64,000 bases of DNA from Blumeriella jaapii. Taxonomy: Eukaryota > Ascomycota > Leotiomycetes > Helotiales > Drepanopezizaceae. The stretch spans positions 1 to 64,000 of the forward strand of contig VWND01000007.1 in NCBI GenBank assembly GCA_009599575.1. The letters run 5' to 3'. Below, piece by piece: positions 1 through 10,454 of this stretch. The position numbers were made by a program, and so were the translations under genes. The notes beneath the pieces are model-generated. The model was not told the origin of the DNA and did no database searches. It saw only the letters and a list, made by a program, of their open reading frames with translations. Positions within the stretch are counted from its first letter, which is position 1, and each line of letters opens with the position of its first letter.

Positions 1-1239
1 AGAGAAAAGAGAAAGAGAAAGAAGGGAAAGAGAAAGAAGGGAGAAAGAAAAAGTTTCAGTTCTATATATTACCAATGGATAAACGCCTTCCGCTCAACCC
101 CCTCTTGCGCTGGCGATCGTGTGTTTTTTAGCTTTTGCGATGGTTGATTTAGCAGGTCGGCTGGTTGTTCCGCTTTTGATTTGTTTTAATAATTTTCGAT
201 CGTAAGCGAGTTGAAGATCAATGCGATAAGCTTTGTCGCTTTTTGGAAAGGGAAAAAAAGGATCAAAAGCTTTCAGAAATACTTATGTACATAGGTATAT
301 AACACATATATTATACGTACATGTAGGTACTACATGTATACTGTAGGTACTTATGATTACTATCTATCCATTATCCACACCCACCCCTTTAATCACACCC
401 ATTAATCATAACGATTCTAACCCCCACAAACATACCGCGGGATCAGAGACCCAGGATATACGTATTACAAAAGGACTTCCCTAATTATGGTTTGTAATTT
501 TTCAATAGGTGTGTACTTTGTTATCTTTGAAACCATCGAGGGTCATTCCACAAACGCTATTAAGAACCATCCCGCCCGTAAGGGAAGGGCTCAAATAACG
601 GGCCCACTGGCCAAACATTTCTTTTACATAACTGCTTCTCGAGGCTTACCTGGTGTTTACAAACCCCCCGCTTAGCACGTTTCTAATACTCTACGGGAAG
701 GATTGAGGTAGGTGGTTGTGCCCCTCCAGACGATAAATAATATCGTTATCGTTATTATCATGCAACTTCCACAACCCATCCAACCCACACCCTTTAATCC
801 GATGCAGTTCCGACCTTATTCCATTATCGTCTGTCCATCCATTTATTCGTATAAAAAAGTGGTCTATGTAAAAGCCATATATAAATGCATACTTGCCCCC
901 ATAGCCTACCTTACTGTCACTTAATCTAACCTACCTTACCTATTTACTATCTTACACCCAACCCCCTACATACAGTACCTACCTCATCACAACTACAACT
1001 AGCCACTGTACAGATATACCACAACGCCCTTTCAGCCCCCCCCTTCCCCTTTCTTTTTCAGCTCTCCCGAGCGAATGCCACTTTCCGAACATAAATCCAA
1101 GAAAAGTTGAAATTTTGAAACCCGTCCTCTCTGCCCAAGAAACATACATCGTTCGTTCATCAACCCTCCTCTTTTTCTTTTCAAACAAAAAAAAAAAAAA
1201 CAGAAAAAAAAAAGAAATCATCTATGCAAGACAATATAT

Positions 1240-1267
1240 CCCCCCCCCCCCCCCCCCCCCCCCCCCC
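1240..1267. repeat. Homopolymer C28 within a pyrimidine-rich block
   Basis: Twenty-eight consecutive C residues are followed by CT-rich DNA with TTTC and TTCC runs (about 1310-1360 and 1515-1620). The minus strand is therefore a G-run, able in principle to form a G-quadruplex or triplex. Confidence 0.95.
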
Positions 1268-1660
1268 AACCCTCAAAACCAAAAACCCTGCTGAAATTCT
1301 CTCTCCTCCCATCCTCCTCTCCTCTTTCTTTCTTTCTTTCCTTCCTTCCTTTCTTCCTTGGTACATACATACATGCAAACAAACAAAAAACAAACAGTAC
1401 AACCACACACCCAGCCCATCCCACCCCACCCCACGACATCGACTCCAACTCCAACTCCACCCCCCCTCACCTGCCCCTTCACCCGCTCCCTTTCTGGGTC
1501 GCAAAAATCTCACCAAAGCCTTTCCCTTTCCCTTCCCTTTCCTTTTTCTTTCCTCTTTCCTTCCTCTTCTCTTCCCCTCCTCTTCTTCCTTCCTCTCTTC
1601 TTTCACATTTCTCCTTTCCCCCGCACCTCCCCCACCCCCATCGAGAAAAGGGAAAATGCA

Positions 1661-1764
1661 CAACACAACACAACACAACCCAACACAACCCAACACAACC
1701 CAACACAACCCAACACAACCCAACACAACACAACACAACACAACACAGCACAGCACAACACAAC
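1661..1764. repeat. Decamer tandem repeat (CAACACAACC)
   Basis: The ten-base unit caacacaacc recurs about six times in perfect head-to-tail order. It is flanked by shorter caaca units and decays into caca/agca variants at the right end. Confidence 0.95.
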
Positions 1765-2169
1765 CCACTACAAAACAGCACAATACAAAAGATCACCCCC
1801 ACCTCCACCCCAAACGCCAAATGTCAAAGAAAAAAAAGAAGAAGCACACAGCTTTGCATATCTGACGATCCAAAACGCAAGTCCAAAAGAAGAAAAAACA
1901 CACCCACGCCCACACCCACACCCATAAGCTCGGTCAGGCTGTTGCCAGTGGCGCATCCCGGGTTTCGACGGTGGTCACGCAGAGGGGAGCAGGCAGGCAG
2001 GCAGGCTATCTATCGTGAGGTATCGTGAGGTATCATGAGGTATCGTGAAGTATCGTAAGGTACCTAGGTACCTACATAGAAAATATACCTACCTACCTAT
2101 ACTTACATACATTGATACAGATCAACACACCTCTACACCGAAATATTTACACATACATACACATACATT

Positions 2170-2170
<1 letters not shown>

Positions 2171-2265
<95 letters not shown>

Positions 2266-2266
2266 C
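2171..2266. repeat. Hexanucleotide microsatellite (ACATAT)n
   Basis: About sixteen nearly perfect copies of acatat are seen, ending in an acatac(ac) variant. The apparent long Tyr-Thr and His-Ile reading frames across it are translations of the repeat. Confidence 0.97.
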
Positions 2267-3276
2267 ACATACACATACACATAAAAATACAACGTACGAA
2301 ACCTCCCCAAAAAAAGCTTATTATCTATTAGCGGAGAAATCACGATCCCTTAAAGCAGGGAGGTAAAACAGTACACCTACCTACCTACCTATATTAACCT
2401 AAAGAATCAATTAAAGTCTGACTCTCTAGAAGAGCAACGAGCGTTTGATACCTAGGTAGGTAGGTAGGTAGGTACCTATACATCATGGGAGCGAGCCGTG
2501 AGCGCATACTGAGTGAGTGAGTGAGCAAATGAACTAAATAAAGGCATCGTGCGAATAATTTTAAAATTATGGTCTGAAGTCTGAAATAGATAATGATTGT
2601 TAGATTGGGGTGATTGGATTGTGGAATTTCAGATGATGATGATTATCTAGTTGCATTCTCATTGCATAATTTCAACTTGAATAGCTCGGGATCATGTTAA
2701 GCATGATGTTGGGAATCATTATGTGGAAGATCACGTGGTAGGTATTGTACGACAAAATATATTATTGTATATACATAGAGAAAAAATCACCACCCATTAT
2801 TACGTTACGTACCTAGGTACGTACGTACGTACAGTAAAGTACAGTACGATACGTACAGGACAGGACAGAGGACTTATTGTACCTATATGTATCACTCTCC
2901 TCCCCCTCCCTCCTTGGGAAACGTCACATTTAAAACTTCTTCATTCGTATAAAAAAACAGGGTTTCGGATTGATTACACAGAGCTTCCTCCAGCAGTCCA
3001 GTCCAGTCCGGTTTTCATTCTATTCCAGTCCCATCCATACCCAAGCTTTTCTTTTTCTCACTCCCGCCCCGCTCTCCTTACTTTTTCCCTCTCGCCGAAC
3101 AATCCACGTAATGGGACTTCTCGGGGGATCTTTTTCTTTCATAAAAAAAAGTAGTAATAGGCTTTCGAATCAATCATATGTATGCACCAATTCCCGCCTT
3201 GACCCTTTTGACTAAATTACACGCGAAAAGCTCAAGCTGCCCGAGAGCAACGGCCGCAATCACGACTTCAACACAT

Positions 3277-5620
3277 CTATAGCTCGTCGTGGGAGTCAGG
3301 CTCGTCGTCTCCGCCGTCGGGGCCGCCCGCGCCAGCGTACAACTTGCTGGTGATGGGGTAGGCGACATTGGACAGCTTCTCCTTCTGCTCCTCAAAGTCC
3401 TCCGCGTTGGCCGTGGCGCCGTTCTCCTCGAGCCAGTCGGTGGTCTCCTTGATGGCCTCGAGAAGCTGTGTTTGCTGTTAGTACGTATTCGGTCCGTGTG
3501 CCAAAGGGCAAGGGAGCGGGATCTTACAGTCTCCTTGTCATCTTCCTCAATCTTGCCTCCGAGACCCTCCTCGTCGTTAAGTTGGTTCTTCAGGGAGAAG
3601 GCGTAGTTCTCAAGTCCGTTACGGGCTTCGATACGCTCCTTGGTGGCCTTGTCCTCATCGGCGTACTGCTCGGCCTCTTGCACCATGCGGTCAATCTCCT
3701 CTTGCGTGAGACGTCCCTTGTCGTTGGTAATGGTGATGGACTCCGTCTTGCCAGTGCCCTTGTCAGCGGCCGAAACCTTCAGGATTCCGTTGGCGTCAAG
3801 CCTGGAACGTCACGTTAGCATCCTACGCATGTGAGTTGGGGTCGTGTCACTTACTCGAAAGAGACCTCGATTTGTGGAACTCCACGAGGAGCAGCGGGAA
3901 TGCCGGTAAGCTCGAACTTTCCAAGGTTGTTGTTGTCTTTGGTCATGGTTCTCTCTCCCTCGAAGACCTGGATCAAGACTACTGGCTGGTTATCGGCAGC
4001 AGTCGAGAAGATCTGCGATTTGCGAGTAGGGATGACCGTGTTACGCGGGATGAGCTTGGTCATGACACCTCCGGTGGTCTCGATACCGAGAGTCAATGGG
4101 TTGACGTCCATGAGAACGAGTTCCTCAGTTCCCTCCTCGCCAGAAAGGACACCACCCTGAACCGCGGCTCCGAAAGCGACGGCCTCGTCAGGGTTGATAC
4201 CCTTGCTGGCCTTTTTGCCGCCAAAGTACTCCTCGATGAGCTCGACAACCTTGGGGATACGGGTGGAACCTCCGACCAAGACGATGTCGTCAATCTCGGA
4301 CTTCTTGACCTTGGCGTCCTTGAGAACCTGCTCGACCGGCTTGAGAGTCTTGCGGAAGAGATCAATGGTAAGCTCCTCGAACTTGGCGCGGGAGAGAGTC
4401 TCCGAGAAGTCCTTGCCGTTGTGGAAAGCTTCGATTTCGATGCGAGTGGACATTTGCGAAGACAGAGTACGCTTGGCCTTCTCAGCCTCCCGCTTCAGCT
4501 TGCCCATGGTCTTGAGGTCCTTGGTGATGTCAACGCCGCCGTTGTCCTTCTTGTACTTGGTGACGAAGTGGTTGATGATTCGCTGATCGAAATCCTCTCC
4601 TCCCAAGTGGGTGTCACCAGCGGTAGAGAGAACCTCGAAGACACCACGGTCGATAGACAGGAGGGAAACATCGAAGGTTCCTCCACCGAGATCGTAAACG
4701 ATGATCTGGCGCTCTCCATCAAGCTTGTCCAGGCCATAGGCGATAGCTGCGGCGGTGGGCTCATTAACGATTCGGAGGACGTTCAAACCGGCAATGATAC
4801 CGGCATCCTTGGTGGCTTGTCTCTGGTTGTCGTTGAAGTAGGCGGGAACGGTAACAACGGCGTGGGTAACCTTGTGTCCGAGGTACGACTCTGCGACCTC
4901 CTTCATCTTTCCCAGAATCATAGCCGAGATTTCCTCAGGGGTGAACGTCTTGTCGGCGCCATTGACCTGGACCTTGACGTGGGGCTTGCCATCCTTCTCG
5001 ACGACATCGAAGGGGAAGTGCTTCATGTCACCTTGGACATCCTTATCCGAGAACTTGCGACCGATCATACGCCTGCGCCGTATTAGCATGGGGCATATGC
5101 GAGCCGCGCTCGAGGGTCCGCAGATGTGGTCCCCTCGGAAAGACACCTTGCACTTACTTGACATCAAAGAGGGTGTTCTTGGGATTCGCCGCGGCCTGGT
5201 TCTTTGCCGCGTCTCCAACCAATCGCTCATCGTCGGTGAACGCCACGTATGAAGGGGTGATTCGGTTTCCCTGGTCATTGACCAAGATCTCGACCTTGCC
5301 CTTTTGCATCACACCCACACAGGAGTAGGTGGTGCCCAAATCAATACCGATGACTGCGGCGCGCCCGTTAGCATCAGCTCGCGTTCTGATCTGCCACGTC
5401 GTGCCTCTCAAGTGCGCCAATGGGCCAGGAGCCAACCTGGGGGGGCAGGCAGATGGAGAGGAGACTTACCAGTTCCGTAATCCTCTTGTCCATCTTGTAC
5501 TGGTGCTTGGCCGGCATCTGCGTTCACGCTTCTCACCAACGCCAGAGGCGCAAAGAGCAAGCCTAAGTAGAAGAGCGCCGACACGCCCATCCAAGATGAG
5601 CTCTTCGTACCACGAACCAT
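3277..5620 (-). CDS. KAR2: ER chaperone BiP/Kar2 (Hsp70 family)
   Basis: This is the ATP-driven Hsp70 of the ER lumen, which imports and folds secretory proteins and buffers the unfolded-protein response. Five exons fit GT-AG borders and stay in phase: 5620-5470, 5353-5158, 5072-3855, 3801-3528 and 3465-3277 (675 aa). The N-terminus has a hydrophobic signal peptide (about residues 10-33). The ATPase domain shows phosphate-1 [10 protein letters not shown] (from residue 55), phosphate-2 DLGGGTFD (about 243-250) and the VGGSTRIP adenosine motif. The substrate-binding domain includes the [12 protein letters not shown] segment. The last four residues are HDEL, the fungal ER-retrieval signal, which separates BiP from cytosolic Ssa and mitochondrial Hsp70. 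Length and domain order are normal and no damage is seen. The start at 5620 is the only one that gives a signal peptide. Confidence 0.97.
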
Positions 5621-6956
5621 CTTGCCCGGGGTCTGGCCTTCCGTGCAAGTGTCTGGTTGGTGGTGTTGATCTCTTGGAGCGGGTGCTGTATGTGGATAGA
5701 GGCGATGCGCTGGTGGCTGTCGTCTTCGTCGTCCTCGGGAGGGCGGTGGTCGAAGAAAGAAGTGAAACAGTGAGGGGATGGTCGGTTGGTCGGTTGATGA
5801 TGGAGAAGAAAGTTTTTGGGGGGGAAAAAACGTTGCCAGGTCGCCTTTATCTACTGATCTGAGAGCGTCGGGCGAGTTTCTGTAATCGTGTCCAGATGGA
5901 AGGCGGCTAGAGCGCTGATTGGCTCGCTTGGCTGTAAGGACACATCTACGCCTCGAGCACCAGGGGCATCAGGAGCATCAGGAGCATCAGGAACGTACTA
6001 TGGCACAGAAACGTCGCAAGGGGCAGCGCCTGGCAACGATGGGAACTGTCGATGTCCATCGAGGAGTTTCCACCGGAGTGCTATAGCTGTTCATTCACTT
6101 CGTTATGCCGAAGTGCCTCATTTAGCTTCTCCACGGCTCCTCCTCCAACGTGCATCGCGTGCGGTTTGCAGCTGCTCCTCCTATACTGTACAGTGCAGTA
6201 ACACCCCTCGCCCCGTAGATACTCTACTCTACAGTACTATATGTGCACTGTACATACTGTGGGCAAAGAGCTTCTCCCTCTCCGTCTCCCAGCTCCGTCA
6301 TCTAGAAAGTTCTGGTGGGGGAAACGAGATCTGGCAACAACCTTGTCTCCCCTTCAGGGGGTGATGTCGGTGTCAAGACTTGATGAACAGTCTGCCGAGA
6401 AACTCTCTCACCTTAGAACCTTAGAATAGAAGTCGTTTCTCCGTTTCGGCACCTCACTTTATCTCCCGCGTTGATTCTGGAGCCTTCTATCAAACGGTGT
6501 CCTCTTTCACGTCCGATTCCACATGGTAGTGTGTAATGCTTCATTCTCTTGTTCATGCCGAGTCTTACCGGGACAGTAAGCGCATTTCCAAGGAAGTGCA
6601 AATGAGACGGCTGTGTACAGTGCAAACCTATATTTGGCATCTGGAGGACATGCTGTGTGAGTGAAGGCGTCTGGAGATCTGGCACGAGGGCCGAGAGAAG
6701 GAATGAGCACGGCACGTTTTCGTGTGGCCTCATGGCCGAGGACATCGCATTCGTGTCTCCGTCGAAAGTCTAAGTCATAGAGAATACGATTCATCAAGCC
6801 GTTCCAAGGTCCAACAGGTGCTTTGAGCCTGCGCTCCTTGCATCGGCGTTGCGAACTTGCACTGCGGGTAGTCGAAGATAGCCCGCCCACCACTGCCGTC
6901 AACGCAAGCCCCACGAGGTCAAAGTCTCGTTGACATTCCCGTGATCCCAGATTCAC
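5621..6956. other. Intergenic: BiP promoter and HBS1 3' flank
   Basis: Both neighbours are on the minus strand, so the left part should carry the BiP promoter and 5' leader. No convincing gene was found. The region contains a threefold ggagcatca-type repeat (about 5966-5990) and GTACAGTAC-like palindromes around 6188-6260. Confidence 0.7.
5918..5922 (-). promoter_or_regulatory. CCAAT box upstream of BiP
   Basis: On the BiP sense strand the sequence reads CCAATCAGCG, about 300 bp upstream of the start codon. CCAAT boxes bound by the Hap/NF-Y complex are common in BiP promoters. The mammalian ERSE spacing (CCAAT-N9-CCACG) is not met, so a role in stress induction is only inferred. Confidence 0.35.
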
Positions 6957-9645
6957 CTACTCCAAGATACCAGCAGCAACAGTCTCCCCACCACTTCGCA
7001 GCACGACCTTCGCCCCAGCCTCGAGCGGCACACTCCCCCCTTCGAACACTACCCTCAGCCTTGCCAGCTCGCCGGGCTTGACAATCTTCACCTTCTTCCG
7101 CGTGCCCTCCCCCGTCGCGACAGCACCACTCTTCTTGTCCAGCACCCCGACGATCTTCTCGATCCTGCCCGGGGCGTGCAACCGCCCGCGATGCACGTCC
7201 ACGCTCCCCGGCGTCAAGAACTCGAACGCTAGGACCTTGGCTGTAAATGCCTTGATGTTTGGAATGGCAGATGCAGGTGAGCATAGCACATCGCCGACCT
7301 TCAAGTGCTTCTCTTCGATGCCTTGGAGATGGACGGTGACGTTCTGCCCGGCGACGGCCCAGTCTACGGGCTCGTGGTCGATTTCGAGGCCTTTGACGAA
7401 GCATTTTTCCCCCGAAGGCTGAGCGAGGAGGGCGTCGGCTGTTTGAAGACTGCCGGCTTCAATTCGCCCACTGATAGAGAGGGGATTTTGGACCCCGCCA
7501 CGGAAGACGTCGCCAATGGTCAAACGTAAAGGTTTGGCAAGTGCTCGAGTGATAGGTTCAGAGTTATCGAGTTCTTCGACAAGCGTAGGGCCTGCGTACC
7601 AACTCGCATCTGATCCGGTAGACTTCCGGGCAATGTTGTCGCCGAGAAGGCCGGAACAGGGGATGAAGGATATGTTTTTGGGCTGGAATCCAGCCTGGGT
7701 GAGAAAACCAGAGATCTGGTGTCTGATTTCAAGGAAGCGTTCCTCGGACCAGGCCACTGTGTCGAGTTTGTTGACGGCAATAATCATTCTTTGAACACCC
7801 ATACTTCTCACTAGTAAAGCATGCTCTTTCGTTTGCCCTTTCAATCCCGACTCGAAGGACCCCGTGCTAGCATCGACTACCAAAACGGCAAAGTCGGCTT
7901 GTGCTGCACCGGCAATCATGTTCGGGATGAAGTCTCGATGGCCAGGCGCGTCAAGAATAGTAAATGATGTTTTTTCGGTCTCAAACTTGTTGGTCGCAAT
8001 ATCGATTGTCACGCCTCGGCTTCGCTCCTCGGTTCCTTGATCCAGCACCCACGCAAGAGCAAAAGACGACTTGCCCATGCTTTCAGCTTCTTTCTTGTAC
8101 CGATCTATTGTCCGTTGATCCACAACATTGAGATCGTACAGCAAGCGACCCATCAAAGTACTCTTGCCCGCATCAACGTGACCTTTATAATCAGCATCTT
8201 CATCAAAACCCGACTTGCAACAACATACCGATAACCACAAAATTCGCCGCATTTTTCGCCTTCGTCTTTTCAAACTCGCTCAGTACATCTAGATTCTTGC
8301 TCTTCGCCTTCGGCGTGTCGTCCAACCTCATCGCCTCAACTCCATTCGCAATCTGGTCCGCCCTTTTCTCAGCACTCGTCTTCGGCGGTCCTTTGCTGCC
8401 CCCTCCTTTCGCTACGCCATGGTCAGTGTCACTTCAGGGGTCGCGCGGCTGAGGTCGTCGAACCTTTCGACTGGGCTGCAATGACAACGTCATCCGGACT
8501 GGGTCCTGCGAACGGGTCAGCGGCTGTCGAGGCTGCGTTGTTGCTGTAAGGCAGAGAAAAGAGGTTGGAGATGCGAAGTGTGCTGGACGTGGGGGTGCTG
8601 AACATGGTGTTGGCAAAGGCTGAGGGCTCGGCTTGATCGGCCGATGGATCTTCTACGGGTGTGGTGGGATCCTTTTCATCTTTGGCAGGAGCAGGTTTGG
8701 TGATTTTCTCGTGGGGATTCGAGTCCTTGCGCTTTCGTATCGGGAACCCTTTCGATGCGGATTTCGAAGCAGGTGTGCGAGTCTCTTTCTCGACGCTCGA
8801 GTTGAGCGTGAGATCAGCCATAGGCTTCTCCACTCCTGAGCTCCCACCCGATCTCTGCTCTTGTGCTTTCTTCTTCCTTGCCGCTGCTAGAGCCTGCAAT
8901 TTCGACATCTTCGACCCTCCATCAGAAGAACCACCCAGCAGCCCACCACGAGGATAAAGAGGCGCAATGAAGGCTACTTGTCGGTCCAGAGGGGTGTTTA
9001 ACCAGGGCATATCCTGGAAGAATTCCACGCAGGAAAAGGGGGTCGCGCACTCTGTTACAGCCATTAGCCCCAGCCTTCAACATGTAGACAGCCACAAGAA
9101 GCAACCCACCTCCACGTCGAACCGCACACCCTTCAAATCCAGAGCCATATGTGCACACTCCAGCAGCACCGCCCTCTTTACATGAAACAGAACTATGCCC
9201 ACCTTTAACTTTCTTCGCCTTCTCCGGCTTGTCCATGACATATGTCTTCATCAGATAGTCCACCGTCTTCTGGATATCGTAATAGTAATGCCATAACGTC
9301 TCGTGAATCTGCTTGTCCGTGACGTGGGATGCGGTTCCTGGTAACTCGGCACGTACTGCGATCGTCCCTACCCGCATGTATTCTGGAAAAGGTCAGTCTT
9401 GTTGAAAGGCATCGCCGGTGCGGGGTCGTGGAGGGGTAGCAGACCTTGATCCTCTTCGCTGAGCTCTGCAGGAGCATAATGTTAGCATGTAGAGATCTTG
9501 ATCCGCAATCCAAAGCACACCCAGGGACATTCGAGAGCGCAGGCGAACCTTCAGTAGCCCCATCCTCAGCATAATCATCTCCGCCGTCGAAGTCGTCCAG
9601 CTCGTCCTCGAGATCCAAATTCTTGATCAACTTGTGGCGCGACAT
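6957..9645 (-). CDS. HBS1: Hbs1-type ribosome-rescue GTPase (HBS1/SKI7 gene)
   Basis: Hbs1 is an eRF3/eEF1A-like GTPase that works with Dom34/Pelota to split stalled ribosomes in no-go decay. Six exons with consistent phase 1 junctions: 9645-9549, 9465-9445 (21 nt), 9382-9203, 9051-8464, 8411-8229 and 8182-6957, giving 764 aa. The N-terminal SRHKLIKNLDLEDELDD and acidic linker lead into the HBS1 N-terminal helical domain (LSEEDQEYMRVGT onward, about residues 33-95). After a charged low-complexity linker comes the GTPase: GHVDAGKST, GVTID, DAPGH and NKLD. The eEF1A-like beta-barrel domains II and III follow. The splice between 8464 and 8411 uses a weak GTTCGA donor but restores the frame and has a CTGAC branch site. 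The 9052-9202 intron has two in-phase donors (see findings). Confidence 0.93.
9445..9465 (-). other. 21-nt microexon of HBS1
   Basis: This short exon (starting AGCTCAGC, ending CAAG) is flanked by CTGCAG| and |GTCTGC. It supplies six internal codons (LSEEDQ) that complete a motif conserved at the start of the Hbs1 N-terminal domain. Skipping it also keeps the frame. Confidence 0.8.
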
Positions 9646-10454
9646 TGTGGCAATCTTCTGTACTCTCGGGGAGTAACTTTATTCCAGCTTTTCGAAACGT
9701 GTACTAGAATTAGAGTTTCTCTGTTCTGTGGCGAGGAGTGGTTGTGACTTTGGCTCCGGCGAGGTTTGGATGGCAGTTCCTTAGTGGGGTTGATCTCCAG
9801 TTCCATGCCAAGCGAAGGCTCAGCGTCACCACCACCTTCTTTGCAAATGCTTACTACGTCACAAAAATCATAGTGCTAAATCACTTCTAAACCCTTGTTG
9901 ATTCCGACCTAAACCTATCAAAATACAAAGCATAAACCTCGTCAGAAATGTCATTTTGGCAAGAACATATACACATTAATAGACTCTTGCATTCCTCTTG
10001 CACGGTCACGGCAGTCATTCAATCAATCTGCCTGTCAATTTTCTTCCTCTTCATTACTTTACATAGGTAGTTTGATTATCTTCATAACACGAACACCAAC
10101 AGGTATGCATTCAAACACGGTTCTACTCTACCAGCATTCCTCGCAAAGAATTCTCGGTTTCGTCGTGGAAACTTCACGCCTCAGCCCGAAGCAGCAGCAC
10201 CACTGGATGAGGAGCAGTTGACCAATCACGCTTCGCTGTTGTGTCTTTGATGTGGGTTGAGTTACATTCTTTGTTAAATGCCTCAAGACCTCGCTACCAG
10301 ATCTCGCCTTCAACACAACGTCAACACCGTAAGCGTGTTCTTTTTTCTGGGAAAACAGTGTCCATCAGATGCCCATCCCAAGCCCCGTAGTACCACAAAA
10401 GTGAGCAAGATATCATTACCCATGAACGCCATCGCTACAACGCAACAAATCCGA
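9646..10454. other. Intergenic: HBS1 promoter and VPS27 3' flank
   Basis: AT-rich DNA lies between two minus-strand genes. No gene or repeat of note was found; reading frames here lack family resemblance or protein-like composition. Confidence 0.7.

Larger units (their letters stand above)
1..3276. other. Gene-free, simple-sequence-rich intergenic region
   Basis: No supportable gene was found. The stretch starts with a GAAAG-rich purine tract (1-55), followed by T-rich DNA. It then holds a pyrimidine-rich block (about 1030-1640), a decamer repeat (1661-1764), a hexamer microsatellite (about 2171-2266) and several CCTAGGTA/GTACGTAC palindromic tracts (2059-2077, 2451-2475, 2805-2835). Open frames here are low-complexity Pro/Thr/His or Tyr/Thr-Ile runs translated from the repeats. 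The right end is the 3' flank of the BiP gene. Confidence 0.8.

Noticed and set aside
1181..1865. Several long frames on both strands (up to 213 codons)
   Set aside because: They are translations of the C28, CT and CAACA simple repeats, overlapping in all frames.
2045..2366. Tyr-Thr and His-Ile repeat proteins
   Set aside because: Products of the ACATAT microsatellite with no other support.
3836..5086. 416-codon plus-strand frame
   Set aside because: Antisense shadow of the BiP coding exon; GC-rich third positions keep it open.
5911..5935. Mammalian-type ERSE in the BiP promoter
   Set aside because: CCAAT is present but the CCACG half is absent at the required 9-base spacing.
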